64,000 bases of DNA from Clostridiales bacterium (lineage in GTDB: Bacteria; Bacillota; Clostridia; Lachnospirales; UBA12420), in NCBI GenBank assembly GCA_003452395.1, contig DMOI01000054.1, forward strand, positions 34,639-98,638. The letters run 5' to 3'. Of this stretch, positions 53,350-62,929 are shown one piece after another. Numbering within the stretch: position 1 is the first letter of the stretch; each line of letters begins with the position of its first letter. The notes below the pieces were generated by a model. The model was not told the origin of the DNA, did no database searches, and saw only the letters and a list, made by a program, of their open reading frames with translations. The position numbers and the translations under genes were made by a program.

Positions 53350-53907
53350 TTATTTTATGTTGTTTTTCATATTGTAAAATGTATTCTTTTTTAACCCCAT
53401 TTTTTTCATAGCTTCCTTAGCTGTTATCTCTCTTCTTTCATATTCACTATATACCTCATCCCAATCTTTTGGTTTTTGTATTCTTTTTCTGCCCTTGTAT
53501 ACACCTCTTAATTTACCCTGTTGTATGCCTTCTGCCTGCCTCTCAAGTAAGTTTTCCCTCTCGAACTCAGCTATTGCCCCTACAAGATGTAGCATCAATT
53601 TTCCCATTGGAGTTTTTGTATCGATATTTTCTTTATTACTTACTAGGTCGATTTTCTTTTCTTTAAGCTTATCTATTATTTCTAGAAGATTTTTCAAATT
53701 TCTAGCTAGTCTCGTAAGATCGTGAATGTAAATTATATCTCCTTCCCTTGCATAATCTAACAACTTATTAAGTTCCTCTCTTTCCATATTTTTGCCCGAC
53801 TTTTTTTCGATGAACCACTTATCAATATCATACTTTTTAAGTGCCTCAACTTGACGTACCTCATTTTGTTCTACACAGCTCGTCCTAACATAAGCTAGAT
53901 TACTCAT
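53350..53907 (-). CDS. Serine recombinase (resolvase/invertase family)
   Basis: The 185-residue resolvase has the catalytic Ser in YVRTSCVEQNEVRQVEAL and the RLARNLKNLLEIIDKLK motif. It also has the conserved GKLMLHLVGAIAEFERENL helix and a C-terminal HTH (KEAMKKMGLKKNTFYNMK). GGGGGAATTTACT precedes the ATG at 53907. It lies at the head of the half-HsdS/methylase operon, which suggests roles in inversion or in maintaining the element, though no inverted recombination sites were seen. Confidence 0.9.
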   Translation of the reverse strand: MSNLAYVRTSCVEQNEVRQVEALKKYDIDKWFIEKKSGKNMEREELNKLLDYAREGDIIYIHDLTRLARNLKNLLEIIDKLKEKKIDLVSNKENIDTKTPMGKLMLHLVGAIAEFERENLLERQAEGIQQGKLRGVYKGRKRIQKPKDWDEVYSEYERREITAKEAMKKMGLKKNTFYNMKNNIK

Positions 53908-54091
53908 AGTAAATTCCCCCAATCGTTTATTTAACTTCTTAACTTAATCAAACACTTGTCCGTTTTTAAGTATTTCAACTCTATTCAAACTATTCTCGGC
54001 GCTTTTAAACTTTCTTTTTAGACTATACCCTAAATAAACAAGAGGAATAAATTATTTCATTTATCCCTCTTGTATTATATAAATATATTGC

Positions 54092-54460
54092 TTATTTGTA
54101 TTTGTCAATTAGTAAAAATTTATTATCTTTTGTTTTCCCCACTTTACAGTCCCTGTCTATATATGGCATTACATAATCTTCAGATACTTCTAGCATAAGT
54201 ACAGATAAGTCTTCTCCTTCTTCTATTTCATCTTTTTCACTAACTACTATGTATAGAAATTCAATACCATATTCTTCAACTGATGTAGTATAATAAAGCA
54301 TATTAAGTCTTGCAAAAAGATTTTGTCTAATTACTCTCATTACGTTATCTAGTATTCTCTTATTTTTTATAACTTTCTTCAAGTCTAGCCTTGTATTTTT
54401 ATACGTCACTTTTTGTAATACCATTTTCATATCAACAAACTCTATATCCATGTTTTCCAT
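54092..54460 (-). CDS. Hypothetical protein
   Basis: This 122-residue, moderately acidic protein has a central helix rich in Arg/Lys (KKVIKNKRILDNVMRVI) and a C-terminal beta-rich part. A GGAGG site precedes the ATG. It has no recognised family and sits in the element cargo between the recombinase and the HNH gene. Confidence 0.55.
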   Translation of the reverse strand: MENMDIEFVDMKMVLQKVTYKNTRLDLKKVIKNKRILDNVMRVIRQNLFARLNMLYYTTSVEEYGIEFLYIVVSEKDEIEEGEDLSVLMLEVSEDYVMPYIDRDCKVGKTKDNKFLLIDKYK

Positions 54461-54573
54461 AATCTAATCCTCCATAATATTATATTTTGTTATTCGTAGC
54501 ATACGCTTATTTATATTCCTAAATCTTCACCATTCATATATTTTTCTATGTACATCTTTAATTTGAGAGGATC

Positions 54574-55155
54574 TCAATTCCAGTTTGCCATAATTTTAGC
54601 CGCAGTCTCTGCATTAACTTTCATGCCATCTTCCCATAAATTATTTTCTATCAGCTTTTGTTTTAAGTTTCTATGAGCTATATTCTGAGCCCTAGTAGCA
54701 AGCTCTAAATTAAAATAATAATTATCTGTACCTTCCCAGTTGAGATGGTTTACCTCTAATTTAAGGCTCTCATCTGTATCATATTCTCCCATAGCAACCA
54801 TTGCAATAACATGCGATTTGATATTCTGACCTAAATCGGGTACATTTCTCTGCCAGTATGCTCCGTCATTTGTCAATGATTCCATACTTCCATTTCTAGT
54901 AGTCCATACATTATCCTTATTATTGTAAACTATTGGTATTTCCCCTGTTCTAGGGTTATAAAATACTCGTGTATTTTTATTGCCTATAATTACTCCGTCG
55001 GGTAGGTCGGACTTTCCTAATGCCATACCTGTCAAGGGGTCTTTTACAACCCCATTCACAGATATAAGCCTTTTTAGCCTTCTTAACGATTTTATATTTT
55101 CTACCCTTGCTTGTTCATTTTCACTCAAGTCTTTGTTATCATTTTCTTGATTCAT
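54574..55155 (-). CDS. HNH-like (HNH_3-type) endonuclease, possible
   Basis: The 193-residue protein has an HNH_3-like pattern at about 120-165: SHVIAMVAMGEYD as the first His region, then EVNHLNWEGTDNYYFNLELA with TRAQNIAHR. This corresponds to the VHRLVA...VNHINGxxxDNRxENLxxxT pattern in phage and homing nucleases. The N-terminus has PLTGMALGKSDLPDG and PRTGEIP motifs of unknown use. CAAGGAGG marks the ATG. Confidence 0.7.
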   Translation of the reverse strand: MNQENDNKDLSENEQARVENIKSLRRLKRLISVNGVVKDPLTGMALGKSDLPDGVIIGNKNTRVFYNPRTGEIPIVYNNKDNVWTTRNGSMESLTNDGAYWQRNVPDLGQNIKSHVIAMVAMGEYDTDESLKLEVNHLNWEGTDNYYFNLELATRAQNIAHRNLKQKLIENNLWEDGMKVNAETAAKIMANWN

Positions 55156-55156
55156 A

Positions 55157-55654
55157 TTATTTATCCTCCTTGTGTATATTGTATTTAAGCACTGTATTCT
55201 CTGTGCTTTCTAGATGCTCTATATATTTACTTGTAATCTTACATATAACATTTTCTTTTTCTTCATTACTTATTGCTCCTTCGGATATATATATTAACTT
55301 CAATCCTTCGTTCAAAAGAGTTTCTAGCAATATGATATTGCAGTCCCCAATTTTATTAACTGCCTCAAAAGCTATTTCTGAATTTGTTATCATTTTCTTT
55401 TGTATCTTTTCTATTATCACGAGAAGTGCTTTATTTACTTCTTCAAATTCATTATTTACTCCAAGTTTCCATCTAATGGCTGGATGTAAGATTTTTTTTA
55501 CGTACCAAGCTACATCTTCACTTTCTAATATCTCTAATAAATTATCTATATTGAATATTTTATTTCCTTGTTCATATAGGGCTTTGTACATCTGATTTGT
55601 AGACTCCAGATGTGCAATTTCAAAATCTCTTTTTACTTCTTTGTGGTTTATCAT
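55157..55654 (-). CDS. Hypothetical helical protein
   Basis: This 165-residue protein is helical and acidic with no recognised family. It ends one base before the HNH-like gene begins, so the two are likely translated from one transcript. GGGAGGCGG precedes the ATG. Confidence 0.55.
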   Translation of the reverse strand: MINHKEVKRDFEIAHLESTNQMYKALYEQGNKIFNIDNLLEILESEDVAWYVKKILHPAIRWKLGVNNEFEEVNKALLVIIEKIQKKMITNSEIAFEAVNKIGDCNIILLETLLNEGLKLIYISEGAISNEEKENVICKITSKYIEHLESTENTVLKYNIHKEDK

Positions 55655-55805
55655 TTAAACCGCCTCCCTTGTTTTTAAAATTTAGTTTTTTTCTTTATGC
55701 GTTAACTTGTGGTATATCTAAGTCACTATAACCATCTCCTCTGCTCCCTCACCTAAATACAGTGTATCATATCCCACTTTTTTGTATTTTTACGTATCTC
55801 TGCAT

Positions 55806-55853
55806 GAAAAAAAGACATGTTCTAATTATTTTTAATCAAAACATGTCTTTTCC
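55806..55853 (-). terminator. Terminator of the gene at 55856
   Basis: AAAAGACATGTT pairs with AACATGTCTTTT, a perfect 12-bp stem flanked by A/T runs. Confidence 0.85.
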
Positions 55854-55855
55854 GG

Positions 55856-56728
55856 TCAAAAAAGTGTTATATCATTATTTTTTAACTTTTCAATAATCGT
55901 TTTTATACGTTTATTACTTCTAACTCTTTGTATACCTTCTACGCTTTTTTCATGGTTTACAAGATGTTTCATTATTTTTTTCAATGTGAACTCTTCTGTT
56001 CCCGTTAAATCAATAGGGTCACTTAGAATATTTTTAAGTTCAGTTTTATCATTTATCTTCTTTACTTCGTCAATATGGGTTGTATCATTCTTTCCCAGTA
56101 CAATTTTATTGCCTTTGTAAGTAAATCCTGTTAATATTCTGGTCTTTCCTTCCCAAATATCTGTTGCTATACCTGTTGTTATATGTAATTCTTCAATTAA
56201 TTTATTTGCAGTATTACACATTTCAAAATATTTATAAATATTTCCTTCTTTTGCACCTTTAAACAATCTACGAAAGTTATCGCCTCTATAATCATTAACA
56301 TCATCCCATTTTAATCCTAAAAAGCGCTCATTCTTATCCAGTACTTCTGCTATAATTTCTATTATATTATAATTTATCATTAAGTTTGCCTTAACTTCAT
56401 CTTCATAATCTTCATCTGCATAATTTTTTTTAATAATTACATATTCTTTACTCACTTCTATCTTTACTTTTTCATTTGCTGAAAAAATTATTACATCCCC
56501 TGCTTTTACTTTTACCTTTAAAGATTTCACTTGTTTAATAGGAGTTATATCCATATATCCATCTATAACCAACCACGCCTCACTCTGGGGGTTTTTCCCG
56601 CCTACATTAAAAGTTCTTTCATGAATACCTGTTTCATACATAAACGGTGTTACACCGTCAAATCTGTTTTTTGTTATCCTTCTATACTTACGATTCTGCA
56701 TTAACCCACTAAAGTTAGTAATCATCAT
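55856..56728 (-). CDS. Hypothetical protein
   Basis: This 290-residue protein has a beta-rich first half with FNVGGKNPQSEAWLVIDGYM and a DVIIFSANEKVKIEV segment, and a helical second half. The family is not recognised. ATG at 56728 lies seven bases after GGAGG; a TTG at 56743 is less likely. It is a single gene between its own terminator and a ~230-bp AT-rich leader. Confidence 0.55.
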   Translation of the reverse strand: MMITNFSGLMQNRKYRRITKNRFDGVTPFMYETGIHERTFNVGGKNPQSEAWLVIDGYMDITPIKQVKSLKVKVKAGDVIIFSANEKVKIEVSKEYVIIKKNYADEDYEDEVKANLMINYNIIEIIAEVLDKNERFLGLKWDDVNDYRGDNFRRLFKGAKEGNIYKYFEMCNTANKLIEELHITTGIATDIWEGKTRILTGFTYKGNKIVLGKNDTTHIDEVKKINDKTELKNILSDPIDLTGTEEFTLKKIMKHLVNHEKSVEGIQRVRSNKRIKTIIEKLKNNDITLF

Positions 56729-56960
56729 AGTGATCGCCTCCAATATAATAAAATGTATTATTTATACTTTAATTATATCATATTGGTTGCATTAACTATA
56801 AAATTTGCAATGTTCTATCTCTTTTTTCAAATGGATACATACTTTTATATCAATACTTTCAGCATGTTCTATTTTAAATTAAATTATTTTGTCAAGTATT
56901 TTCTGTATTTTGTAATGATAATGTAATAATTTGCTGTATCTTTTATATTTTTTATGCAAT

Positions 56961-57278
56961 TTACCCAGCGTTTATCAATCCTTGTATTCGGTTACAAACC
57001 GTCTTTAGTGTACACTTCACACCATTTGCTTGTAGCTGACGATGTATCTCTGCTGGCTTGTCTCCGGCTTGATATCTTTCCTTGATAAATTGATTATCTA
57101 TCTTTTTGTTTTGTCGTTTGCCCTTACCTTGGTTTGCTTTCATCTTTTGCCCAATCTCTATAAGTTTCTTGTCTTCGTCTGATACTGCAGTACCCGATTT
57201 CTTAAGCCTGTATTCCATTCCTTTTATCTGACTGCTTAGTTCTTTAATTTCTTCTTTTAGCTCATATTTTTCTTGCAA
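56961..57278 (-). CDS. Coiled-coil/HTH protein lacking a clear start
   Basis: The frame has an N-terminal coiled coil (EKYELKEEIKELSSQIKGME) and a C-terminal helix-turn-helix (KPAEIHRQLQANGVKCTLKT). The TTG at 57278 has no RBS, and the frame is open for ~22 codons upstream (RPESLKESLLYRGYD) into the end of the gene at 57341. That gene may be its missing N-terminus. Confidence 0.5.
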   Translation of the reverse strand: MQEKYELKEEIKELSSQIKGMEYRLKKSGTAVSDEDKKLIEIGQKMKANQGKGKRQNKKIDNQFIKERYQAGDKPAEIHRQLQANGVKCTLKTVCNRIQGLINAG

Positions 57279-57340
57279 TTGTCTATCATATCCACGATAT
57301 AATAAAGATTCTTTTAAACTTTCAGGTCTTTGTACAGAAG

Positions 57341-57541
57341 CTATTGCAAATCCTCTTCAAGCCCATCATTTCTCACTTTAAGTTGCTCGTTCTCCGCCAG
57401 TATCGCCTTTATCCTGTCTTGATTTTCAGGAGTGTCAGCAAACATTTCTAAATATGCAACTTTCAGTTCAAGCTCGTCTATCTTTTTGCTCAAACGCTCA
57501 TTTTCTTTCTGCAAGTCCAAGTTACCTATATCCTTTGCCAT
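57341..57541 (-). CDS. Short coiled-coil protein, possibly the N-terminal part of the gene at 56961
   Basis: The 66-residue protein (MAKDIGNLDLQKENERLSKK then LKVRNDGLEEDLQ) is a coiled coil with a good AGGAGG site. Its stop lies inside the upstream-open frame of the next gene, shifted by one base. Either the two are separate coupled genes or one gene was broken. No obvious slippery heptamer is seen. Confidence 0.55.
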   Translation of the reverse strand: MAKDIGNLDLQKENERLSKKIDELELKVAYLEMFADTPENQDRIKAILAENEQLKVRNDGLEEDLQ

Positions 57542-57616
57542 AAGCCTAAGCCTCCTCTTATGCTGAAATACAACCTTATATTTCACTTGTAAACTGTAAT
57601 TTAACCTTAAAATTCA

Positions 57617-58618
57617 CTAGTAATTCAAATAAACATTTTCAACTACCCTAGATTTCATACGCTTTATAATGATATTGCCATCAGCATCGGTTACCTGCCT
57701 TTCTGTAACCTTCCCAGAACCCTTAAACGTCTCTATGCTCACCTTACGCCAATCCTTGTATAAATCATTATATACAGGATTATCATAGTGTGTCAGCATG
57801 ACCTTTGCTTTGCATTGGTGTAGGCGTTCCGCCAGCTCTTTGTGATCCTTCATAGTAAATGGTGCTTCATATATACCCTTAGGCTTGTTTTCAACTATGT
57901 ATGGAACATCAGCAAATATGAGAGTATCTGGGTTGTCCCCGTACTTTCTTAGTGCCCATTTCCAATCTAGGTTCTCTATTACTATATTTTGAAGTCTCTC
58001 TGATATCCAATACATTGCAGATGCCACATTTTTGATATTCTGTGGTGTATTTATCTTGTCACTGCCTCTAAACCCACCATTAGGCATCCCATAAAAAGAA
58101 TTTTTAACTAAATAGAAGTACTTTGCTGCTCGCTCTACGTCGCTTAAACCCTCATCTGTTGCTTTCTTCAGCTCGTTAAACAGTTCGCGAGAACATGGAA
58201 TAGATAATATAGCTTCTCGTAGTTCCATTGGCTTGTCCTTCATCGTTTTAAACATATTTATTAATCTAGAGTCAATGTCATTAAATATTTCTATCTTAGA
58301 CATCTCGAATGGTTTTGCAAAGAGTACGTGTCCAGCACCTCCAAACAATTCTAGGTAAACTTCGTGCTTTGGCATCATCTCAATAAGCTTGTGCTTTAGG
58401 TAGTGCTTTCCCCCGATTTTACCCGTGGGTGCCCTTAGAGTAACCGGTTTTTTAAACGTTCCTTCTATTTTTTCATTTATGAGCGTATCAAGTATCTTGG
58501 TGATAGAATCTTCACCGTAAGCCTTCTTGAGTATCTCCACCTTGGCTGTTTCAAGTCTCACACTGTATTTAGTTGTATCAACCTTGTATTTGTTATTGGT
58601 TGTTCCGTTAGTTGGCAT
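57617..58618 (-). CDS. D12-class adenine methylase fused to a ribbon-helix-helix domain, DVPY variant
   Basis: The 333-residue protein has a ribbon-helix-helix-like region at about 16-52 ([20 protein letters not shown]). A Dam-type methylase follows, with [14 protein letters not shown] and [15 protein letters not shown] (SAM motif). The usual catalytic DPPY is DVPY (at about 237-240, in IFADVPYI). That change may weaken activity and leave a DNA-binding regulator. GGAGG before the ATG at 58618 supports this start; a longer frame to 58663 does not have one. Confidence 0.78.
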
Positions 58619-59080
58619 AGGTACCTCCATGTCCATATTTTCATAATTAAAAGTATAGCACATAAACCCACAGTTTACAACATATTACGAGTGAATTCAT
58701 TTAAATTTGTAGGACAGATTTAATATAGTATTAGTAAGGGCACTTGATGGGTCAAGCATGGGTACTAAGCGTTGCTACACTGTTTTATAATGCCTATAAA
58801 TGCTCTTTCTTTTGTTGTTCCTATGTATGTACTTTTGGTTGTTGTAGTATTTTATCATTTTCATGTTGTTTTATCGGTTGTATTCATTTTATTTAACATG
58901 TCGTTGTCCTAAATTTAATGTTCTTTAAGGACATTGGAATGTTGCATTCAATTTTCCAACATTTTTCACTTACACATTTAACTGCACATCACATGTTGTA
59001 ACCTATTTTTAAGTATTCTTTTCGTTATATCTTAACAAATTTCATAAGCATATGTAAGTCCAGAAACTGCTTTTGATTGT
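58619..59080. other. AT-rich gap between the methylase and Hachiman genes
   Basis: No gene was found. The sequence is low-complexity and T-rich on the plus strand, with several ACATGTTG-like repeats around 58890-59000 but no stable hairpin. It separates two modules pointing in the same direction. Confidence 0.5.
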
Positions 59081-59118
59081 AAAAAAGACTTTCAATAAAT
59101 TTCCCGAAAGTCTTTTTT
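59081..59118 (-). terminator. Terminator of the Hachiman operon
   Basis: AAAAAAGACTTTC pairs with GAAAGTCTTTTTT across a 12-base loop, 24 bp after the hamB stop. Confidence 0.85.
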
Positions 59119-59141
59119 ATTTGCTGAACATAATGTTTCTA

Positions 59142-61691
59142 TTATACATCTACACCTAAAAATTCCAGTTGCACCTTTACCCAATAAGGTAACTCATCTT
59201 CTATTTCTTTAATTTTTAATTTTATTGAGTCTACTAACTTTTCCTCCGGTAGTTCCTCTTTACCTTTAAAATAATTATTAAATAGGTAAATAGCAGTTTC
59301 CCTAGGTATTCCTATTTCTATCATTCTTCTAGTATATGGTTGAAATGCACCTGTTTGCAAAAATGAAAGGAATACCGAATGTTTTTTAAACATATCATAC
59401 ATTGGTTTAAGTAGAAGTGGCATTGAAAAGGAAATAGTATTTTGTAATAATTCAATTGCTGAATCTATTTTTTCTGTTGCATTTTCATCTGAGTAATAAT
59501 CAGCTTCAAATATTTCTTTTAAACTCTTCTCCTGCATCCAAGATATAGCTAACCCACACATTATGCTTCTCATCTGTCCACTTCTAAATTCTTTAGGTAT
59601 ATATTTTTCATACATGTGCTTTGTCTTCTCATTATCTCTCAAAAATTTAATTGCATTATCAAACTTTCCTTTCAAGCCCTTTTGAGATATACTAGTAGGT
59701 AATTCCAACTTAAATTCATTATAGATTACATCCAACACCATTGGATCCCAATATCTATTTTTAATGCATACATCATATGGAACTGATATTTTTTTTAACT
59801 GATTTGCAATTATATTAATTTGTTTTAGTGAAATATCTATTCCAACTTCCTCTAACCTTTCTTTGGCATGATTCCCATATTTTAGAACGACCTGTCTAAT
59901 ATAAGATATAAGATAACCATACTTTTGCATCGTATTATCAACGATTTTATTTGTATTCAACACGCTACAAATGTCTCCTTCATATTCTTCATATTTCTTA
60001 CTATACCCTGTGGCTATTTCCTTTGTGACTTCATTAAATAAATCTGTTTGCTCTTTATAGTCTTCTAACTCTCCAAACTCACTTTCATCTAAAACATATG
60101 TTCTTCCAATAAAGTCTTTTAGCAGTCTACCCGCTCTCCCTCTTAGATTAGCCATTTCATAGCTTGATAATTCTCCAGAATTTGGATTCTTTTTTATATA
60201 CAAATGAGGGTTTCGAATAATTACATTTTGAGCAGGCATATTAACGCCCTGCATTAATGTTGTTGTACATGCAACATTAGCAATTAATCTCTGTGATATA
60301 GCCTTTTCTAGTGTCCTTCTTATATGATTTGGTAATTTACCGTGGTGATATGCTATACCATGCTCTAACGTTTTACACATTGCATAATCAGTATGAATAC
60401 TTTCACTGTAATAAGTTATTAATTCCTTTAGTTTCTCATTCAGTTTATTAATATCACTGTTATCAGCCATAAATGATGCAATTTTACTCGCTGTATCCGA
60501 TGTAGGAGCAAAAATAATATTTTGTTCCTGTCCTCCTATATTATTGACTAGCTTTGCTAGATATTTCAAATATTCTTCTGTGTATGCTTTATTACCATAT
60601 CCATTAATTATATCTGATTTAATAATCTCAATATATTTAGCATTATCATTAATAGCACAATATTGTTTTAAAAAATATTTTTTATTTTCCTTACTAATAC
60701 TATATGTTAAATTCAACACAGGACTTATATTAGTCTGCAATTTAATTACATCTTCTTTTCCAAATAATTCTTTGCCTAATGTATCAATTTCTTCTATACG
60801 AGGTCCAGATATAATCATTTTATATACTAACTTTTCATGCCTAAATTCAATAATTGTGTCATATAGAATTTTTGACCTTGTGTCAGAATGCTCATCGACA
60901 TGCTCTATATTTTGAATCTCATCTACTATTAATATGGCTTTTTTATCAAAAGGCTTATTTTCATCCATAAATGCTGCTAAAGCCTTTTCTTGAGTTAAAA
61001 CAAATATCCTATTTTCAATTTTCTCCTTATCAAATACATATGAGTTATATATATTACAGTTTTGTATTGAAAATTTTTTAATCATTCTTATATAGTCCTC
61101 GGATACCTGATTAACCAAACTCAATGTAGGAACTATATATATAATATCTACTTTTTCCTTTATTAGTATATCCACTGTCTTAAGTAAAAGGGCAAATGAT
61201 TTTCCAGCTGATGTTGGCGCAGAAATTCCCAAAACACTTTTAGTATCAAATGCATCCCATATCTTCATCTGAAAATCAGTTAGTAAGAATTGTTTACCCC
61301 CAACATTAACTTCATTATTATACTGGTTTAACGATGTAGTTATTTCATCTAATAGGCTATTCATATTTGAAAATCTGCAATTATCCTTTTCGAATTCAGC
61401 ATCCACAATAATTGCTGACGTAGGATAACCAATCCTAGAAAGTATCTTTATAATAAAATCTTTTAAATTAAATATTTCTCTGTCAACATGTTCCCACATC
61501 AATGCAATAATAGTAATAATTAGATTGTTATCAAAAAATTCAGTGCAACTCGTCTCTCTATCTAAGCATCTAATGGTTTCATATATAAGATTAGTATCAG
61601 GCTCCTTAACTTTATCAATGAACCCTAATTTAAATCCAATTTTATAAAACTCAATTTCTAGCCATTCATTTAAAATTCCTTTTATATTCAT
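59142..61691 (-). CDS. hamB: Hachiman defence helicase HamB
   Basis: This 849-residue superfamily 2, Ski2-like helicase has Walker A APTSAGKS at about 158-165, DEIQ at about 257-260, a central helicase C domain with YHHGKLPNHIRRTLEKAI and NLRGRAGRLLKDF, and a long C-terminal helical region. In Hachiman the helicase senses damaged or foreign DNA and releases the HamA nuclease. The identification rests on its pairing with HamA directly upstream (gap 4 bp). The ATG at 61691 follows GGTGGGTG. Confidence 0.87.
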   Translation of the reverse strand: MNIKGILNEWLEIEFYKIGFKLGFIDKVKEPDTNLIYETIRCLDRETSCTEFFDNNLIITIIALMWEHVDREIFNLKDFIIKILSRIGYPTSAIIVDAEFEKDNCRFSNMNSLLDEITTSLNQYNNEVNVGGKQFLLTDFQMKIWDAFDTKSVLGISAPTSAGKSFALLLKTVDILIKEKVDIIYIVPTLSLVNQVSEDYIRMIKKFSIQNCNIYNSYVFDKEKIENRIFVLTQEKALAAFMDENKPFDKKAILIVDEIQNIEHVDEHSDTRSKILYDTIIEFRHEKLVYKMIISGPRIEEIDTLGKELFGKEDVIKLQTNISPVLNLTYSISKENKKYFLKQYCAINDNAKYIEIIKSDIINGYGNKAYTEEYLKYLAKLVNNIGGQEQNIIFAPTSDTASKIASFMADNSDINKLNEKLKELITYYSESIHTDYAMCKTLEHGIAYHHGKLPNHIRRTLEKAISQRLIANVACTTTLMQGVNMPAQNVIIRNPHLYIKKNPNSGELSSYEMANLRGRAGRLLKDFIGRTYVLDESEFGELEDYKEQTDLFNEVTKEIATGYSKKYEEYEGDICSVLNTNKIVDNTMQKYGYLISYIRQVVLKYGNHAKERLEEVGIDISLKQINIIANQLKKISVPYDVCIKNRYWDPMVLDVIYNEFKLELPTSISQKGLKGKFDNAIKFLRDNEKTKHMYEKYIPKEFRSGQMRSIMCGLAISWMQEKSLKEIFEADYYSDENATEKIDSAIELLQNTISFSMPLLLKPMYDMFKKHSVFLSFLQTGAFQPYTRRMIEIGIPRETAIYLFNNYFKGKEELPEEKLVDSIKLKIKEIEDELPYWVKVQLEFLGVDV

Positions 61692-61695
61692 AATA

Positions 61696-62619
61696 TCACC
61701 CACCAATTAAATCAGAAAATTCTTGAGCTAATTTACCAAACTCCCATATTGGGAAAACAATATAAGTGATTCCCTTTAATATTGGATTTGTCTTAACATC
61801 TATTTTACTGTTATCAAAATTAGAAAATCTGTCTTCTATGATTTTTTTTATTTGCTCTCTAATCTCTGATTCACCTATAGATATATCTATTTTTTTTGTT
61901 TCATTGTACATAATAAGATTTACTAAGCGAATTTCTACTGGTGATAATGTATTATCTATATATGCGTTTGCAACATCACACATTTTTGAATCTAAAAAGT
62001 CCTCGTGAATGTATAATCTTAGCTCCTTTTCTAAATTTTCATAAGTATTTATAATACTGCCTAGTGCATCTTCAAATGCCTCATTAAACTTATATTTACT
62101 AGTATATGCCTTTGATTCACCTAAGTAAATAATGTTCTTATCATCCTCTACAGTATAATGAATTGCATCAGCACCGAATACTTCATGTTTAGGTGATGTT
62201 TTTATAACCATTTTTCTTAATATTGGAACTGCACTATAAACTTTCTGTAAAAAATGGAAAAGTATTAATTCCCCTATTTGTCCCTGTACAATTAATTCTG
62301 AACGACTTTTCCTGAATTTCAAATGAGCATCTCTATTAATTTCTGAATGTATAGCTGAATCAGTTTTAGACTTACGTGCCTTTATTTCTTTTACTAATTT
62401 TTTATACTTTTCAGTACTATATACCCACTCTACAATTGTATCATACAGTTCATCCAAAAAGCCTTCTCTACACTCTTTTAAATGTTTATAATCAATACTT
62501 GCACCTATATGATTCTTATTGTCAGGCAGTATATTAAATTTCTGTTCAATGACATAAATATTTTTAAATAATGCATCGTTATCAATTAAAAGTTTCTTTA
62601 TTTCTTCTTTAGTTATCAT
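61696..62619 (-). CDS. hamA: Hachiman nuclease HamA (DUF1837)
   Basis: The 307-residue protein carries the DUF1837 signature: GQIGELILFHFLQKVYSAVP, FGADAIHYTV and YLGESKAYTSKYKFNEAFED. The Asp of GADAIHY and the GESKAY Glu and Lys form the D-ExK nuclease core (about 151, 168 and 170). It is the effector that destroys DNA after infection. The start is ATG at 62619, six bases after GGGGTG. The pair sits at the right edge of the island. Confidence 0.87.
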   Translation of the reverse strand: MITKEEIKKLLIDNDALFKNIYVIEQKFNILPDNKNHIGASIDYKHLKECREGFLDELYDTIVEWVYSTEKYKKLVKEIKARKSKTDSAIHSEINRDAHLKFRKSRSELIVQGQIGELILFHFLQKVYSAVPILRKMVIKTSPKHEVFGADAIHYTVEDDKNIIYLGESKAYTSKYKFNEAFEDALGSIINTYENLEKELRLYIHEDFLDSKMCDVANAYIDNTLSPVEIRLVNLIMYNETKKIDISIGESEIREQIKKIIEDRFSNFDNSKIDVKTNPILKGITYIVFPIWEFGKLAQEFSDLIGG

Positions 62620-62662
62620 TAGCAACACCCCATTATTTATGTTTTAATATTATTTCCTCAAA

Positions 62663-62756
62663 AAAAATCGTGTAGTGACAATAGGCAAATCAAACATAAG
62701 CATACTTTTTATATGCTTTGTTACAGATTTAGCTATATCGTCCCCACACGATTTTT
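62663..62756. repeat. Long imperfect palindrome upstream of hamA
   Basis: Ninety-four bases fold into one long interrupted hairpin. AAAAATCGTGT pairs with ACACGATTTTT at the ends; next come short GTC/GAC, CTAT/ATAG and GATTT/AAATC pairs; then AAGCATA with TATGCTT around a seven-base loop. Read toward hamA (minus), the last arm is followed by eight T, so it could be a terminator or an attenuator. It could also be a small transposon-like repeat. Confidence 0.7.
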
Positions 62757-62848
62757 GCTATATTTATTTAACCATATTATACCAAACATTTCTACAAATT
62801 TCAACAGTATATTAACAAATATTTCAAAAGGCTAATTCAATTCCTTTT

Positions 62849-62929
62849 GTAAGCCAGTGTAAGCCATTTTTTTGTCTCAAATACAAAGAAAAAGACCCCC
62901 AAGAAAACTCTTGAAAGCCTTACCATTAT
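62849..62929 (+). repeat. Element-end repeat, copy 3 (right end of the island)
   Basis: The copy has GTAAGCCAGTGTAAGCC, then ACAAAGAAAAAGACCCCC, and a CAAGA/TCTTG hairpin that serves as the terminator of the tRNA operon on the minus strand. It is the same block as at 26040 and 33250, here joined to the intact tRNA-Leu. Confidence 0.85.
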
